A DNA stretch of 64,000 nt from Sipunculus nudus (GCA_026874595.1 CM049318.1:16480241-16544240); one strand, 5' to 3'; positions 1 through 10,837 are shown, counted from the stretch's first letter. Notes: a model not told the origin generated them from the letters alone. Program-made: numbers and translations.

Positions 1-1198
1 ATTTTTGCAGTCACGGGAAAGCGTGTCTGTCTTTCATACTAAAACGCGTGCATGCATGCGTGATGGCATATGTATTTGTGCATGCGGGTTTTAATTTTTA
101 CAAAGTTGCTAAAAATTTGCGGGGACCGTGTATGATTAAACAAAAGAGGTCATGGGCAGAAAGGCCATGAAACGCCAATTCATATGGTGTGCAGTTTATG
201 TACCTAAAATGTGTAGTTTTGGAGATATGGTTAAACAATGATAGTAGGTACGGGGTTGCAGTGCAGCGCCCCCTAGCGGTAATTTTCCAAAAACTGAACA
301 ATGTCTTTCGAGATATTAGTGTATGACGTAACATGTATCAGTTTCAAAAGGATGCCTGCATATCTGTGGCCTATAGGGCATGTCACCGTGAAATCGCGAA
401 ATCTCATTCGACGAGAAACGGTGCGAGATTTTGCAAGATTTTTGGTGGGATCAGCGAGAACTCACCAAGGGCTACAAGATGCAAAAATTTGGACCTCTCT
501 AGCATAAAAACTGACAGAGCTAGAAGCTGAAAACTGCATATTTTCAAAATTCAAAGGTTTTACCCCAAAAATAGAGAAATCTGGCAATAGCGCACTTTGG
601 CACCTAGGCGCAAAAATAAGCCCATGGACCCTAGTTTAAGGTGCTGTGATGGAAATGGCCCAATGTTTAATAGTTCTGGAGGTATAGCACCAAAACAAAT
701 TTTCATGTTTTTTCATCTGCAACGCCCCCTGGCGGCCATTTCCAAAATCTGCAAAACCCGTTTCGAGATATTCTTATGTTACATAAAATATCTCAGAATC
801 CGTAAAATTGCTGCAAATTTGAAAAATATCACGAAATTCCATGATTTCTCCCCAAAATTGCGTAACCATGGTAACAGCGAAATGAGGCAATTTTGCAGTG
901 TTGGAAGTGGCCATGCAGTGGCAAATAAAACGGGCTACAGATTAGGTGCCTACGGCTATTTTTGACGAAGGTATGAAGAAAAAACCGTTTTCGAGCTTTT
1001 TGGTGACCCTGACCTTGACCCTTGACCGATCATGACCAAAAACAATAGGCTCCGAGAAGAACCGATTATACACTCTATCTATAAGTATCAGGACGATTGG
1101 TGCAAAATTGTGGCCTGTAGAGCGGGGACATACAGACAAACAAACAAACGGAACTGATCAACATACTTGTCGAAATCTCTGATTCCGGCAAGCAACAA
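1..1198. repeat. Partial 1,275-bp satellite unit at window edge
   Basis: This is the last 1,198 bases of one array unit. It matches 20174-21371 base for base where compared, including the rare variant with G at about position 605 (tagGcgc instead of tatGcgc) that also marks the last two units of array 1. It carries both CTCF-like sites (about 276-289 and 720-733), the X-box near 864, the nuclear-receptor half-site cluster near 1000-1030 and a terminal hairpin at about 1167-1194. It is probably the final unit of another array lying to the left of the window. The short ORFs on both strands recur in every unit and are not genes. Confidence 0.95.
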
Positions 1199-1497
1199 AC
1201 ATACGCGGGTGATCAACATGCTTGCGAAAATCGAAGATTTCCGGCAAGCAACAAACAGACATACGCAACTGAGCAATATGCTTGCCGAAATCTTTGATTC
1301 CGGCAAGCAACAAACAGACAAACAGACATACGCAACTGAGTAACATGCTTGCCGAAATCTTTGATTCCGGCAAGCAACAAACATACGGAACTGACCAACA
1401 TACTTGCGAAAATCGAAGATTTCCGGCAAGTAACAAACAGACATACGCAACTGAGCAATATGCTTGCCGAAATCGAAGATTTCCGGCAAGCAATAAA
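1142..1497. repeat. Six-copy hairpin microrepeat array
   Basis: Six hairpins lie in direct tandem, with the conserved CCGGCAAG of each right arm starting at 1185, 1241, 1300, 1367, 1423 and 1483 (spacings 56, 59, 67, 56 and 60). In the best copy the left arm CTTGCCGAAATC pairs with the right arm GATTTCCGGCAAG around a 3-base loop, with one bulged C. Linkers are AACAGACA-type tetranucleotide runs plus ATACGCAACTGAGCAATATG. The first hairpin belongs to the end of the array unit; the other five are in the spacer. Repetition of a hairpin with spacers is the only likeness to CRISPR, and it is not one. Confidence 0.9.
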
Positions 1498-1629
1498 GTT
1501 GTGACTGTGCCTCCAACATGTATGATAATAGACAGGGCCTGGAAAGGCCGTCACGCACCGCTGCACACGCCGGCCGCCCACCGTAGGGACCCTGCCGGCA
1601 CTTGCGGCGACGGCACGTGACTTCGTGGT
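1498..1629. repeat. GC-rich 132-bp block, left copy
   Basis: This is a conspicuously GC- and CpG-rich segment inside AT-rich surroundings, running from GTTGTGACTGTGCC to CTTCGTGGT. A diverged copy of exactly the same length ends the spacer at 8903-9034, and both recur in spacer copy 2. It always follows a hairpin ending in GCAATAAA. The function is unknown. The CpG retention could mean a young sequence, low methylation or selection. Confidence 0.85.
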
Positions 1630-1769
1630 TTGGTGAAACACGGCGCGAGATTTGACGAGACTTACAATGCGACCCCTGAATGTGACTGCGAGTGTCCGAC
1701 GCTATCCGGCGCTGCAGACCATGTGTCTGTGGCGTAAAAATGACAGAATTATAGGCATTTCTTTGAATG
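1630..1769. other. Short spacer-specific segment
   Basis: This stretch joins the GC-rich block to the first long module. It contains a GCGCGAGATTTGACGAGACTT segment related to the GAGATTTGGC motif of the 148-bp repeats, then a GC-richer stretch (ATGCGACCCC to GTGTCTGTGGCG) that I do not find elsewhere in the spacer except at its copy near 21840-21910. No gene is seen. Confidence 0.6.
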
Positions 1770-2098
1770 GTCACGTGTTCTCGTTTCACGAGAAACGGTG
1801 CGAGATATGACGAGACTTGCGATTGAATGACTAAGAACTAGACGGATGCTGTCTAACGCCGAAAACCAGACCTTTCTATGGCAAATATCAACAGAGATAG
1901 AAGCAGGTAAACTTCGTATTTTCAAGTTGTCACGTTTTACCCCAAAATTTGGTAACCATGGTAAAGGCAGTACAAAGCTACATGTGCGGAGGAATAAGCC
2001 AATGTTCCTACTTTCAGATACCACAAAAAAAATGGTGTCACGTTTAATATTTTTTGAGATATTGCAGAAAAATGATATGTTACAGTGTTTCAGGTACC

Positions 2099-2112
2099 AC
2101 GCCCCCTGGTGG
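2099..2112 (-). promoter_or_regulatory. CTCF-like core motif in spacer
   Basis: On the minus strand this reads CCACCAGGGGGCGT, 13 of 14 positions of the published vertebrate CTCF core CCASYAGRKGGCRS. Further sites in the spacer lie near 2554, 3325, 3655, 3987, 4314, 5945, 6402, 7177 (decayed), 7506, 7837 and 8165, all in the same orientation. Whether any is bound is unknown. Confidence 0.4.
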
Positions 2113-2837
2113 CTATTTCCAAAAAATGAAAAACTGATTTCGAGATATTTATAAATAACACAAAATATATCAATTTCAAAGCCATTGTTAAAAAAAATGC
2201 AACCTGTAGGTCATATTTAATGAAATCTCGAAGACTCTCGTTTGACGAGAAACGGTGCGAGATTTTGCAAGATTTTTGATTGGACCACCGAGAACTCACC
2301 AAGGGCTACAAGATGCAAAAAAATTGACCTCTCCAGCATAAAAACTGACAGAGTTAGAAGCTGAAAACTGCATATATTCATTATTCAAAAGTTTTACCCC
2401 AAAAGTAGAGAAATCTGGCAAAAGCGCACTTTGGCACCTATGCGCAAAAATAAGCCCATGGACCCCAGTTGAAGGTGCTGTGATGGAAATGGCCCAATGT
2501 TTAATAGTTCTGGAGGTATAGCACCAAAACAAATGTTCATGTTTTTTCATCTGCAACGCCCCCTGGCGGCCATTTCCAAAATCTGAAAAAACAATTTCGA
2601 GATATTCTTGTGTTACATAAAATATATCAGAATCAGTACGATTGCTGCAAATTTGAAAAATATCACGAAATTCCATGATTTCTCCCCAAAATTGCGTAAC
2701 CATGGTAACAGCAAATTTAAGTTAGCTACATGTCAAAAGAAAGGCCAGGTGATGACGAAAAAAATGAGCTATTGCAGAAGTGGATAAGCCTATTTATGGC
2801 GAAGTTATAGTGCAAAAACCGTTAACCATACCTGTCG

Positions 2838-2863
2838 TGACCTTGACCTTTGACCTTTGACCT
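2838..2863 (-). promoter_or_regulatory. Nuclear-receptor half-site cluster
   Basis: Four perfect copies of TGACCT (the complement of AGGTCA) start at 2838, 2844, 2851 and 2858. The spacings give DR0, DR1 and DR1 direct repeats. DR1 of AGGTCA is the classic RXR/HNF4/COUP-TF site, and TCAAGGTCA on the minus strand is the SF-1/ERR monomer site. Related clusters lie at about 4763-4786, 6684-6706 and 8626-8639 in the spacer and once in each array unit. Confidence 0.4.
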
Positions 2864-3217
2864 ATTTTAACCAAAAACAATAGGGGACCTAGAAATTATG
2901 TTTTTCATCATCCCTGCAAGTTTCAAGGTGATTGTGGCAAAATTGTGGCCAGGAGAGTGCAGACAAACAAACAAACTAGACGACCATAGGTCGAACGCTT
3001 GCCGGAAATCGGAAGTGAAACACAGATGGACAGACAGAACATATTGTCGGTTTTCTATTAATGGAATGACTCTCAGGTACATTGCTGAGAATATGTGGCC
3101 CGTAGAATGACATATGAGACAAAAGAACAGGCAAGCAGACAAAGCTGACTACAAAAGACGAACGGACAGACATACTGACTTTGTGAGACAAGATTGACAC
3201 CAGATGACTTAACCTAG

Positions 3218-4500
3218 TTATGGAGAAGATTCAAAGGAAGAAAATGAGTTATAATTTATGTAATTTAGATTTATAGTTTTGGAGGTATGGCGAATTAATG
3301 ATATACTTGGGAGGTTCGACTGTAGCGCCCTCTAGCGGACATATTCCGAAGACGACAAATGCATTTCGTATTATTAGTGTATGACATGAGATGTCCCAGT
3401 TTCAAAAGGATTCCGTCAAAGCTATGGCCTATAGAATGCTATATGTAAGGCGTAAGAACCAGCAAGCAGGCGACTTTGAGGATAACGGACAAACAGATGG
3501 ACACACTGACAAAGTGATAGAAGATTGAAACCAGATGCCTTAATCAAGTTATGGAGAAGACTCAAAGGAAAAGAATAAGCTATAGTTTATGTAACTATGG
3601 CTTTTGGTGTAGAGATATGGCCAATACAATGGTATGTGTGTGAGGGTCGTGTGCAGCGCCCACTAGTGGCTATATCCAGAAAATGAAAAATTTATTTCTA
3701 GATATTAATGTAAGACATAAGATGTAATAGTTTCAAAAGGATTCCTTCAAAACTGTGGCCTATAGAATGCTATATGTGAGACGCAAAAACCAGCAAGCAG
3801 GCGAATTTGAGGACAACTGACAAACAGACGGACACACTGACAAAGTGACTCAAGATTGAGTCCAGATGACTACTCCAGGTTATGGAGAAGACTCAAAGGA
3901 AGAAAAAAGCTACAGTTTATGTAACTGAGGTTTATAGTTTTGGAGATATTGCCAAAGCATGATATGTTGGGAGAGGTTCGAGTTCAGCGCCCCCTAGCGG
4001 CCATATCCGGAAAATGAAAAATTTGTTTCGAGATATTAGTGTAAGACTCAAGATGTAATGGTTTCAAAAGGATTCTTTCAAAACTGTGGCCTGTAGAATG
4101 CTATATGTGAGACGCAAGAGCAAGCAGGCGAATTATAGGACAACTGACAAACAGACAGACACACTGACAAAGCATCACAAAATTGTGACCAGATGACTAC
4201 ACTGGGTTATGGAGAAAACTCAGAGGAAGAAAATAAGCTTTAGTTTATGTAATTGAGGCTTATAATTTCGGAGGTATGGCCAAAATATGATATGTTCGGG
4301 AGGTTCGCATCCAGCGCCCCCTAGCGGCCCTATTCAAAAATTGAAAAAATGATTTCGAGATACTAGTGTAGGACTTATAATATGTCAGTTTCAAAAAGAT
4401 ACCTGCAATAATGTGGCCTTTGGCGCAAGATGAATGAAATCTCGAAATATCTCTATTCACGAGATATTTTACGAGATACTGCAAGACTTGTAATAAAATC
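3218..4500. repeat. Four tandem ~330-bp modules (set 1)
   Basis: Anchors TTATGGAGAA start at 3218, 3549, 3880 and 4207, giving periods of 331, 331 and 327. Each module has the same order: GTTTATGTAA, TTTGGAGATATGG, a CTCF-like site about 105 bases after the anchor, GAAAATGAAAAATT, TTTCGAGATATTAGTG, TTTCAAAAGGATTC, CTGTGGCCTATAGAATG, then AACTGACAAACAGA and CACTGACAAAGTG. Copies are clearly diverged in sequence but keep length and order. The same order of blocks appears twice in the 1,275-bp unit, which points to common descent. Confidence 0.88.
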
Positions 4501-4982
4501 TTGTTGTACTAGTTGAATGCTACCTGATGCAAAAAACTAGATCACTCTAGCTTTAAAACTGACAAAGTTAGAAAAATAAGACCCATTATTTTCGAATATC
4601 ATGACTTTTCCCCTAAAATTTGTAACCATAGTTACGGCAATTTGAGTCAGCTACACACCAGATGACAGGCCTTGGAATGACAATTAAAATAAGCTATTGT
4701 TGAAGTAGATACGACTAATAGTCACAAAGATATGAAGAAAAACCGTTTTGAGAAGTTTTGACGACCTTGACCTTGACCTTTGACCTATTTTAACCAAAAA
4801 CAATAGGGCACCTAGAAATTATGTTTTCATCATCCCTGTAAGTTTCAAGGTGATTGTGGCAAAATGCCAGGAGAGTGCAGACAAACAAACAAACAGACAG
4901 ACAGACAATCAGACAGACAAACAGACATACGCAACTGACCAATATGCTTGCCGAAATCTTTGATTCCGGCAAGCAACAAACT

Positions 4983-5725
4983 AGCTGCAAAAGTCGCCGT
5001 GTTATCAGCATTTACGTGAAATCATGTTTTTTTCTCGCTTGACGAGATATAGTACGAGATTTGGCAAGACGAGCAGTTTTATTATGTCAAGACGGCCAAA
5101 CGTTACGAAATGGCGAAAACTAGATCCGTCTAGCTGTAAAAGTCGCCGGGTTATAAGCATTTCCGTGTACTCTCGTGTTTTCTCGTTTGACGAGATATGG
5201 TGCAGGATTTGGCCAGTCTTGCAGGTTTGTCATGTCAAGCCGTCCAAATGTTAATGAATGCCAATAACTAGACCTGTCTAGCCGTGAAAGTCGCCGACTT
5301 ATATGCATTTCTGTGAAATCTCTTTTTTCCACATTTGACCAGATGTAGTGCGAGATTTTGCCAAGTATCGCAGTTTTACTATGTCAAGTTGGCCAAATGT
5401 TACCAAATGCCAAAAACTAGACCTGAGTAGCTGTAAAAGTCGCCTAGTTATAAGCATTTCCATGATATCTCGTTTTTTTCTCGCTTGACGAGATATGGTG
5501 CGAGATTTGGCCTGATTTCTTTTCTGGCGTGTCAAGCTGGTAATATGTTATGAAATGCCGAAAACTAGACCTGTGTAGCTGTAAAAGTCGCCGAGTTATA
5601 AGCATTTCCGTGAAATCTCGTTTTTTCTCGTTTGACGATAAACCGAGCGAAATTTGACGAGACTTGCAATTGAATGACTTAGAACCAAGGGGAAGCAAAC
5701 TTATGCAAAAAACTAGACCCTTGAA
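4983..5725. repeat. Five-copy 148-bp tandem repeat
   Basis: The anchor AGCTGTAAAAGTCGCC or a close variant starts at 4983, 5132, 5280, 5429 and 5577, giving alternating 149 and 148 spacings. Each copy then has TTATAAGCATTTCCGTG, a self-complementary TCTCG-TTTGA-CGAGA segment, GGTGCGAGATTTGG, a pyrimidine-rich stretch, ATGTCAAG and CCAAAAACTAGACC. This array fills the gap between modules X1 and X2. Short ORFs here (for example on the minus strand 5120-5698) repeat with the 148-bp period and are not credible genes. Confidence 0.9.
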
Positions 5726-8700
5726 ACATAAATATTAACCGAGATAGAAGCCAAAAACTGCATATTTTCAGATCGTCAAGTTTAACCCACAAATTTGGTA
5801 ACCATGGTAACGGCAGCACAAAGCTACATGTGCGGAGGAATAAGCCAATGTTCCTAGTTTAAGATACAACGATAAAAATTGTGCCATGTTTAAAATTATT
5901 TTAGATATTGCAGAAAAATGATATGTTACAGTGTTTCAGGTACCACGCCCCCTGGTGGCTATTTCCAAAAAATGAAAAACCTATTTCGAGATATTTATAA
6001 ATAACACAAAATATATCAATTTCAAAGCCATTGTTAAAAAAATGCAACCTGTAGGTCATATTTAATGAAATCTCGAAGACTCTCGTTTGACGAGAAACGG
6101 TGCGAGATTTTGCAAGATTTTTGATTGGATCACCGAGAGCTCACCAAGGGCTACAAGATGCAAAAAAATTGACCTCTCCAGCATAAAAACTGACAGAGTT
6201 AGAAGCTGAAAACTGCATATTTTCAAAATTCAAAAGTTTTACCCCAAAAATAGAGAAATCTGGCAATAGCGCACTTTGGCACCTATGCGCAAATATAAGC
6301 CCATGGACCCCAGTTGAAGGTGCTGTGATGGAAATGGGCCAATGTTTAATAGTTCTGGAGGTATAGCACCAAAACAAATTTTCATGTTTTTTCATCTGCA
6401 ACGCCCCCTGGCGGCCATTTCCAAAATCTGAAAAAACGATTTCGAGATATTCTTGTGTTACATAAAATATCTCAGAATCAGTACGATTGCTGCAAATTTG
6501 AAAAATATCAGGAAATTCCATGATTTCTCCCCAAAATTGCGTAACCATGGTAACAGCAAATTTAAGTAAGCTACATGTCAAAAGAAAGGCCAGGTGATGA
6601 CGAAAAAAATGAGCTATTGCAGAAGTGGATAAGCCTATTTATGGCGAAGTTATAGTGCAAAAACCGTTAACCATACCTGTCGTGACCTTGACCTTGACCT
6701 TTGACCTATTTTAACCAAAAACAATAGGGCACCTAGAAATTATGTTTTTCATTATCCCTGTAAGTTTCAAGGTGATTGTGGCAAAATTGTGGCCAGGAGA
6801 GTGCAGACAAACAAACAAACAAACAGACTAGACGACCAGAGGTCGAACGCTTGCCGGAAATCGGAAGTGAAACACAGACGGACAGACAGAACATATTGTC
6901 GGTTTTCTATTAATGGAATGACTATCAGGGACATAGCTGAGAATATGTGGCCCGTAGAATGACATATAAGACAAAAGAACAGGCAAGCAGACAAAGCTGA
7001 TAACAAAAGACGAACAGACAGACATACTGACTTTGTGAGACAAGATTGACACCAGATGACATAACCTGGTGATTGAGAAGATTCAAAGGAAGAAAATGAG
7101 TTATAATTTATGTAATTTAGATTTATAGTTTTGGAGGTATGGCGAATTAATGATATACTTGGGAGGCTCGACTGTAGCGCCCTCTAGCAAACATATTCCG
7201 AAGACGACAAATGCGTTTCGTATTATTAGTGTATGACATGAGATGTCCCAGTTTCAAAAGGATTCCGTCAAAGCTGTGGCCTGTAGAATGCTATATGTAA
7301 GGCGTAAGAACCAGCAAGCAAGCGACTTGCAGGATAACGGACAAACAGATGGACACACTGACAAAGTGACAGAAGATTGAAACCATATGCCTTAATCAGG
7401 TTATGGAGAAGACTCAAAGAAAGAAAATATGCTATAGCTTATGTAACTGAGGCTTTGGGTGTAGAGATATGGCCAATACAGTGGTATGTGTGTGAGGGTC
7501 GTGTGCAGCGCCCACTAGTGGCCATATCAGGAAAATGAAAAATTTATTTTTAAAAATTAGTGTAAGACATAAGATGTAATAGTTTCAAAAGGATTCCGTC
7601 AAAACTGTGGCGTACAGAATGCTATATGTTAGACGCAAGAACCAACAAGCAGGCAAATTTGAGGACAACTGACAAACAGACGAAAACACTGACAAAGTGA
7701 CTCAAGATTGAGTCCAGATGACTACTCCAGGTTATGGAGAAGACCCAAAGGAAGAAAAAAGCTACAGTTTATGTTACTGAGGTTTATAGTTTTGGAGATA
7801 CTGCCAAAGCATAATATGTTGGGAGAGGTTCGAGTTCAGCGCCCCCTAACGGCCATATCTGGAAAATGAAAAATTGGTTTCGAGATATTAGTGTAAGACT
7901 TAAGATGTTATAGTTTCAAAAGGATTCTTTCAAAACGGTGGCCTGTAGAATGCTATATGTGAGAAGCAAGAGCAAGCAGGCGAATTTGAGTACAACTGAC
8001 AAACAGACAGACACACTGACAAAGTGTCACAAAAGTGTGACCAGATGACTACACTAGGTTATGGAGAAGACCCAGAGGAAGAAAATAAGCTATAGTTTAT
8101 GTACTTGAGGCTTATAATTTTTGAGATATGGCCAAAATATGATATGTTCGGGAGGTTCGCATCCAGCGCCCCCTAGCGGCCCTATTCAAAAAATGAAAAA
8201 ACGATTTCAAGATACTAGTGTAGGACTTATAATATGCCAGTTTCAGAAAGATTCCTGCAATAATGTGGCCTTTGGCGCAAGATGAATGAAATCTCGAAAT
8301 ATCTCTATTCACGAGATATTTTACGAGATACTGCAAGACTTGTAATAAAATCTTGTAGTGCTAGTTGAATGCTACCTGATGCAAAAAACTAGATCACTCT
8401 AGCTTTAAAACTGACAAAGTTAGAAAAATAAGACCCCTTATTTTCGAATATCATGACTTTCCCACAAAATTTGTAACCATGGTAACGGCAAATTTGAGTC
8501 AGCTACACACCAGATGACAGGCCTTGGAATGACGATTAAAACAAGCTATTGTTGAAGTAGATACGACTAATAGTGACAAAGATATGAAGAAAAAACCGTT
8601 TTGAGAAGTTTTGACGACCTTGACCTTGACCTTTGACCTATTTTTAACAAAAACAATAGGGCACCTAGAAATTATATTTTTCATCATCCCTGTAGGTTTC

Positions 8701-8830
8701 AAGGTGATTGTGGCAAAATTGTGGCCAGGAGGGTGCAGACAAACAAACAGACAGACAGACAAACAGACAGACAAACAGACATACGCAACTGACCAATATG
8801 CTTGCCGAAATCTTTGATTCCGGCAAGCAA
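5610..8830. repeat. Long module X2 of the spacer
   Basis: This is the second copy of X1, offset by 3,846-3,852 bp. It keeps the same order: GGTAACCATGGTAACGG at about 5797, CTCF-like sites near 5945 and 6402, X-box near 6543, half-site cluster at 6684-6706, CAAACAAACAGAC run at about 6807, and four 330-bp modules. The CTCF-like site at 7177 has lost its last two bases (TAGCAA), and that at 7837 has TAACGG, so individual sites do decay. Confidence 0.85.
7070..8352. repeat. Four tandem ~330-bp modules (set 2)
   Basis: Anchors start at 7070, 7401, 7732 and 8059, with periods of 331, 331 and 327, exactly those of set 1. The identical period pattern shows the four-module block was duplicated as a whole, not expanded independently. 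Confidence 0.88.
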
Positions 8831-8902
8831 CAAACAGACAAACAGACATACGCAACTGAGCAATATGCTTGCCGAAATCGAAGATTTCCGGCAAGCAATA
8901 AA
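8735..8902. repeat. CAGA run plus two hairpin microrepeats
   Basis: A GACAAACAGACAGACAGACA-type run is followed by two hairpins, the first with CTTTG loop and the second with CGAAG loop. The right-arm CCGG starts at about 8820 and 8887. This is the right-hand counterpart of the array at 1142-1497. ORFs rich in Val-Cys-Leu (minus) or Gln-Thr-Asp-Lys (plus) are products of the tetranucleotide run. Confidence 0.88.
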
Positions 8903-9034
8903 GTTGTGACTGTGCCTCCAACATGTATGATAATAGATAGGGCCCGGAAAGGCCGACACGCATCGCTGCACACGCCGGCTGCCCACCGTAAGGACCCTGT
9001 CGCCACTTGCGGCAATTGCACGTGTCTTCGTGGT
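8903..9034. repeat. GC-rich 132-bp block, right copy
   Basis: This block is homologous to 1498-1629 with about a dozen substitutions, and again has the end sequence CTTCGTGGT. Its last base abuts the array: ATGTATCAG at 9035 is unit position 409. The same CTTCGTGGT-ATGTATCAG junction reappears inside twelve full units of array 2. Confidence 0.87.
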
Positions 9035-10241
9035 ATGTATCAGTTTCAAAAGGATGCCTGCATATCTGTGGCCTATAGGGCATGTCACCGTGAAATCGCG
9101 AAATCTCATTCGACGAGAAACGGTGCGAGATATTGCAAGATTTTTGGTTGGATCACCGAGAACTCACCAAGGGCTACAAGATGCAAAAATTTTGACCTCT
9201 CTAGCATAAAAACTGACAGAGTTAGAAGCTGAAAACTGCATATTTTCAAAATTCAAAGGTTTTACCCCAAAAATAGAGAAATCTGGCAATAGCGCACTTT
9301 GGCACCTATGCGCAAAAACAAGCCCATGGACCCTAGTTTAAGGTGCTGTGATGGAAATGGCCCAATGTTTAATAGTTCTTGAGGTATAGCACCAAAACAA
9401 ATTTTCATGTTTTTTCATCTGCAACGCCCCCTGGCGGCCATTTCCAAAATCTGAAAAACCCGTTTCGAGATATTCTTATGTTACATAAAATATCTCAGAA
9501 TCAGTAAAATTGCTGCAAATTTGAAAAATATCAGGAAATTCCATGATTTCTCCCCAAAATTGCGTAACCATGGTAACAGCGAAATGAGGCAATTTTGCAG
9601 TGTTGGAAGTGGCCATGCAGTGGCAAATAAAACGGGCTACAGATTAGGTGCCTACGGCTATTTTTGACGAAGGTATGAAGAAAAAACCGTTTTTGAGCTT
9701 TTTGGTGACCCTGACCTTGACCCTAGACCGATCATGACCAAAAACAATAGGCTCCGAGAAGAACCGATCATACACTCTATCTATAAGTTTCAGGACGATT
9801 GGTGCAAAATTGTGACCTGTAGAGCGGGGACATACAGACAAACAAACAAACGGAACTGATCAACATACTTGTCGAAATCTCTGATTCCGGCAAGCAATAA
9901 ACTATAACGCGACAGAAATGGCAAACCGGCCCGCAAAGAGTGCCTGTGGTCACTTATTTTATACGGCGAACGCTATAATTTTTGCAGTCACGGGAAAGCG
10001 TGTCTGTCTTTCATACTAAAACGCGTGCATGCATGCGTGATGGCATATGTATTGGTGCATGCGGTTTTTAATTTTTACAAAGTTGCTAAAATTTGTGGGG
10101 ACCGTGTATGATTAAACAAAAGAGGTCATGGGCAGAAAGGCCATGAAACGCCAATTCATATGGTGTACAGTTTATGTACCTAAAATGTGTACTTTTGGAG
10201 ATATGGTTAAACAATGATAGTAGGTACGGGGTTGCAGTGCA

Positions 10242-10255
10242 GCGCCCCCTAGCGG
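10242..10255 (-). promoter_or_regulatory. CTCF-like site 1 of the unit (representative)
   Basis: The minus strand reads CCGCTAGGGGGCGC, 13 of 14 matches to the CTCF core CCASYAGRKGGCRS (the third base is G for A). It occurs once in each full unit, 457 bp before site 2 in array order. The truncated units lack it because they start downstream. Confidence 0.42.
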
Positions 10256-10697
10256 TAATTTTCCAAAAACTGAACAATTGCTTTCGAGATATTAGTGTAT
10301 GACGTAACATGTATCAGTTTCAAAAGGATGCCTGCATATCTGTGGCCTATAGGGCATGTCACCGTGAAATCGCGAAATCTCATTCGACGAGAAACGGTGC
10401 GAGATATTGCAAGATTTTTGGTTGGATCACCGAGAACTCACCAAGGGCTACAAGATGCAAAAATTTTGACCTCTCTAGCATAAAAACTGACAGAGTTAGA
10501 AGCTGAAAACTGCATATTTTCAAAATTCAAAGGTTTTACCCCAAAAATAGAGAAATCTGGCAATAGCGCACTTTGGCACCTATGCGCAAAAACAAGCCCA
10601 TGGACCCTAGTTTAAGGTGCTGTGATGGAAATGGCCCAATGTTTAATAGTTCTGGAGGTATAGCACCAAAACAAATTTTCATGTTTTTTCATCTGCA

Positions 10698-10711
10698 ACG
10701 CCCCCTGGCGG
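10698..10711 (-). promoter_or_regulatory. CTCF-like site 2 of the unit (representative)
   Basis: The minus strand reads CCGCCAGGGGGCGT, 12 of 14 matches to the CTCF core. It is the homologue of site 1 in the second half of the unit and has the same orientation. Distances therefore alternate at about 457 and 817 bp along the arrays. Confidence 0.4.
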
Positions 10712-10837
10712 CCATTTCCAAAATCTGAAAAACCCGTTTCGAGATATTCTTATGTTACATAAAATATCTCAGAATCAGTAAAATTGCTGCAAATTTGAAA
10801 AATATCAGGAAATTCCATGATTTCTCCCCAAAATTGC

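Larger units (their letters stand above)
1770..4979. repeat. Long module X1 of the spacer
   Basis: This is the first of two related modules of about 3.1-3.2 kb. Offset to the second copy is 3,846 bp near its start (GGTAACC at 1951 and 5797) and 3,852 bp further on, so a few small indels separate them. It includes a unit-like segment with CTCF-like sites at 2099-2112 and near 2554, an X-box at about 2696, a half-site cluster at 2838-2863, a CAGACAAACA run near 2960, four tandem 330-bp modules and a terminal hairpin. ORFs on either strand are short, shared with the second copy and rich in residues encoded by the CAGA runs. Confidence 0.85.
1199..9034. repeat. Composite spacer, copy 1 (7,836 bp)
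   Basis: This block separates two runs of the 1,275-bp unit. In order it holds a hairpin microrepeat array, a GC-rich 132-bp block, a first 3.1-kb module, five copies of a 148-bp repeat, a second 3.1-kb module, more hairpin microrepeats and a second GC-rich 132-bp block. It begins exactly where a full unit ends and rejoins the array 408 bases inside a unit. Much of it is a diverged relative of the array unit: the 2090-2703 stretch aligns by eye with the second half of a unit. The same block recurs at 21372-29207. No coding gene is supported in it. Confidence 0.93.

Noticed and set aside
1142-1497. CRISPR-like array
   Set aside because: The linkers between hairpins are near-identical microsatellite sequence, spacing is irregular, there are no cas genes, and the DNA is eukaryotic.
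1088-1789. 233-codon minus-strand ORF and its copy at 21261-21962
   Set aside because: Most of it is the hairpin microrepeat and CAGA run read backwards (repeated CRKSSIFAS-like and VCLSVC-like strings).
3973-3990. tRNA-type B box (GGTTCGAGTTC) in the 330-bp module, as in a SINE
   Set aside because: Other modules have TTCGACTGT or TTCGCATCC there, and no A box lies at the right distance upstream.
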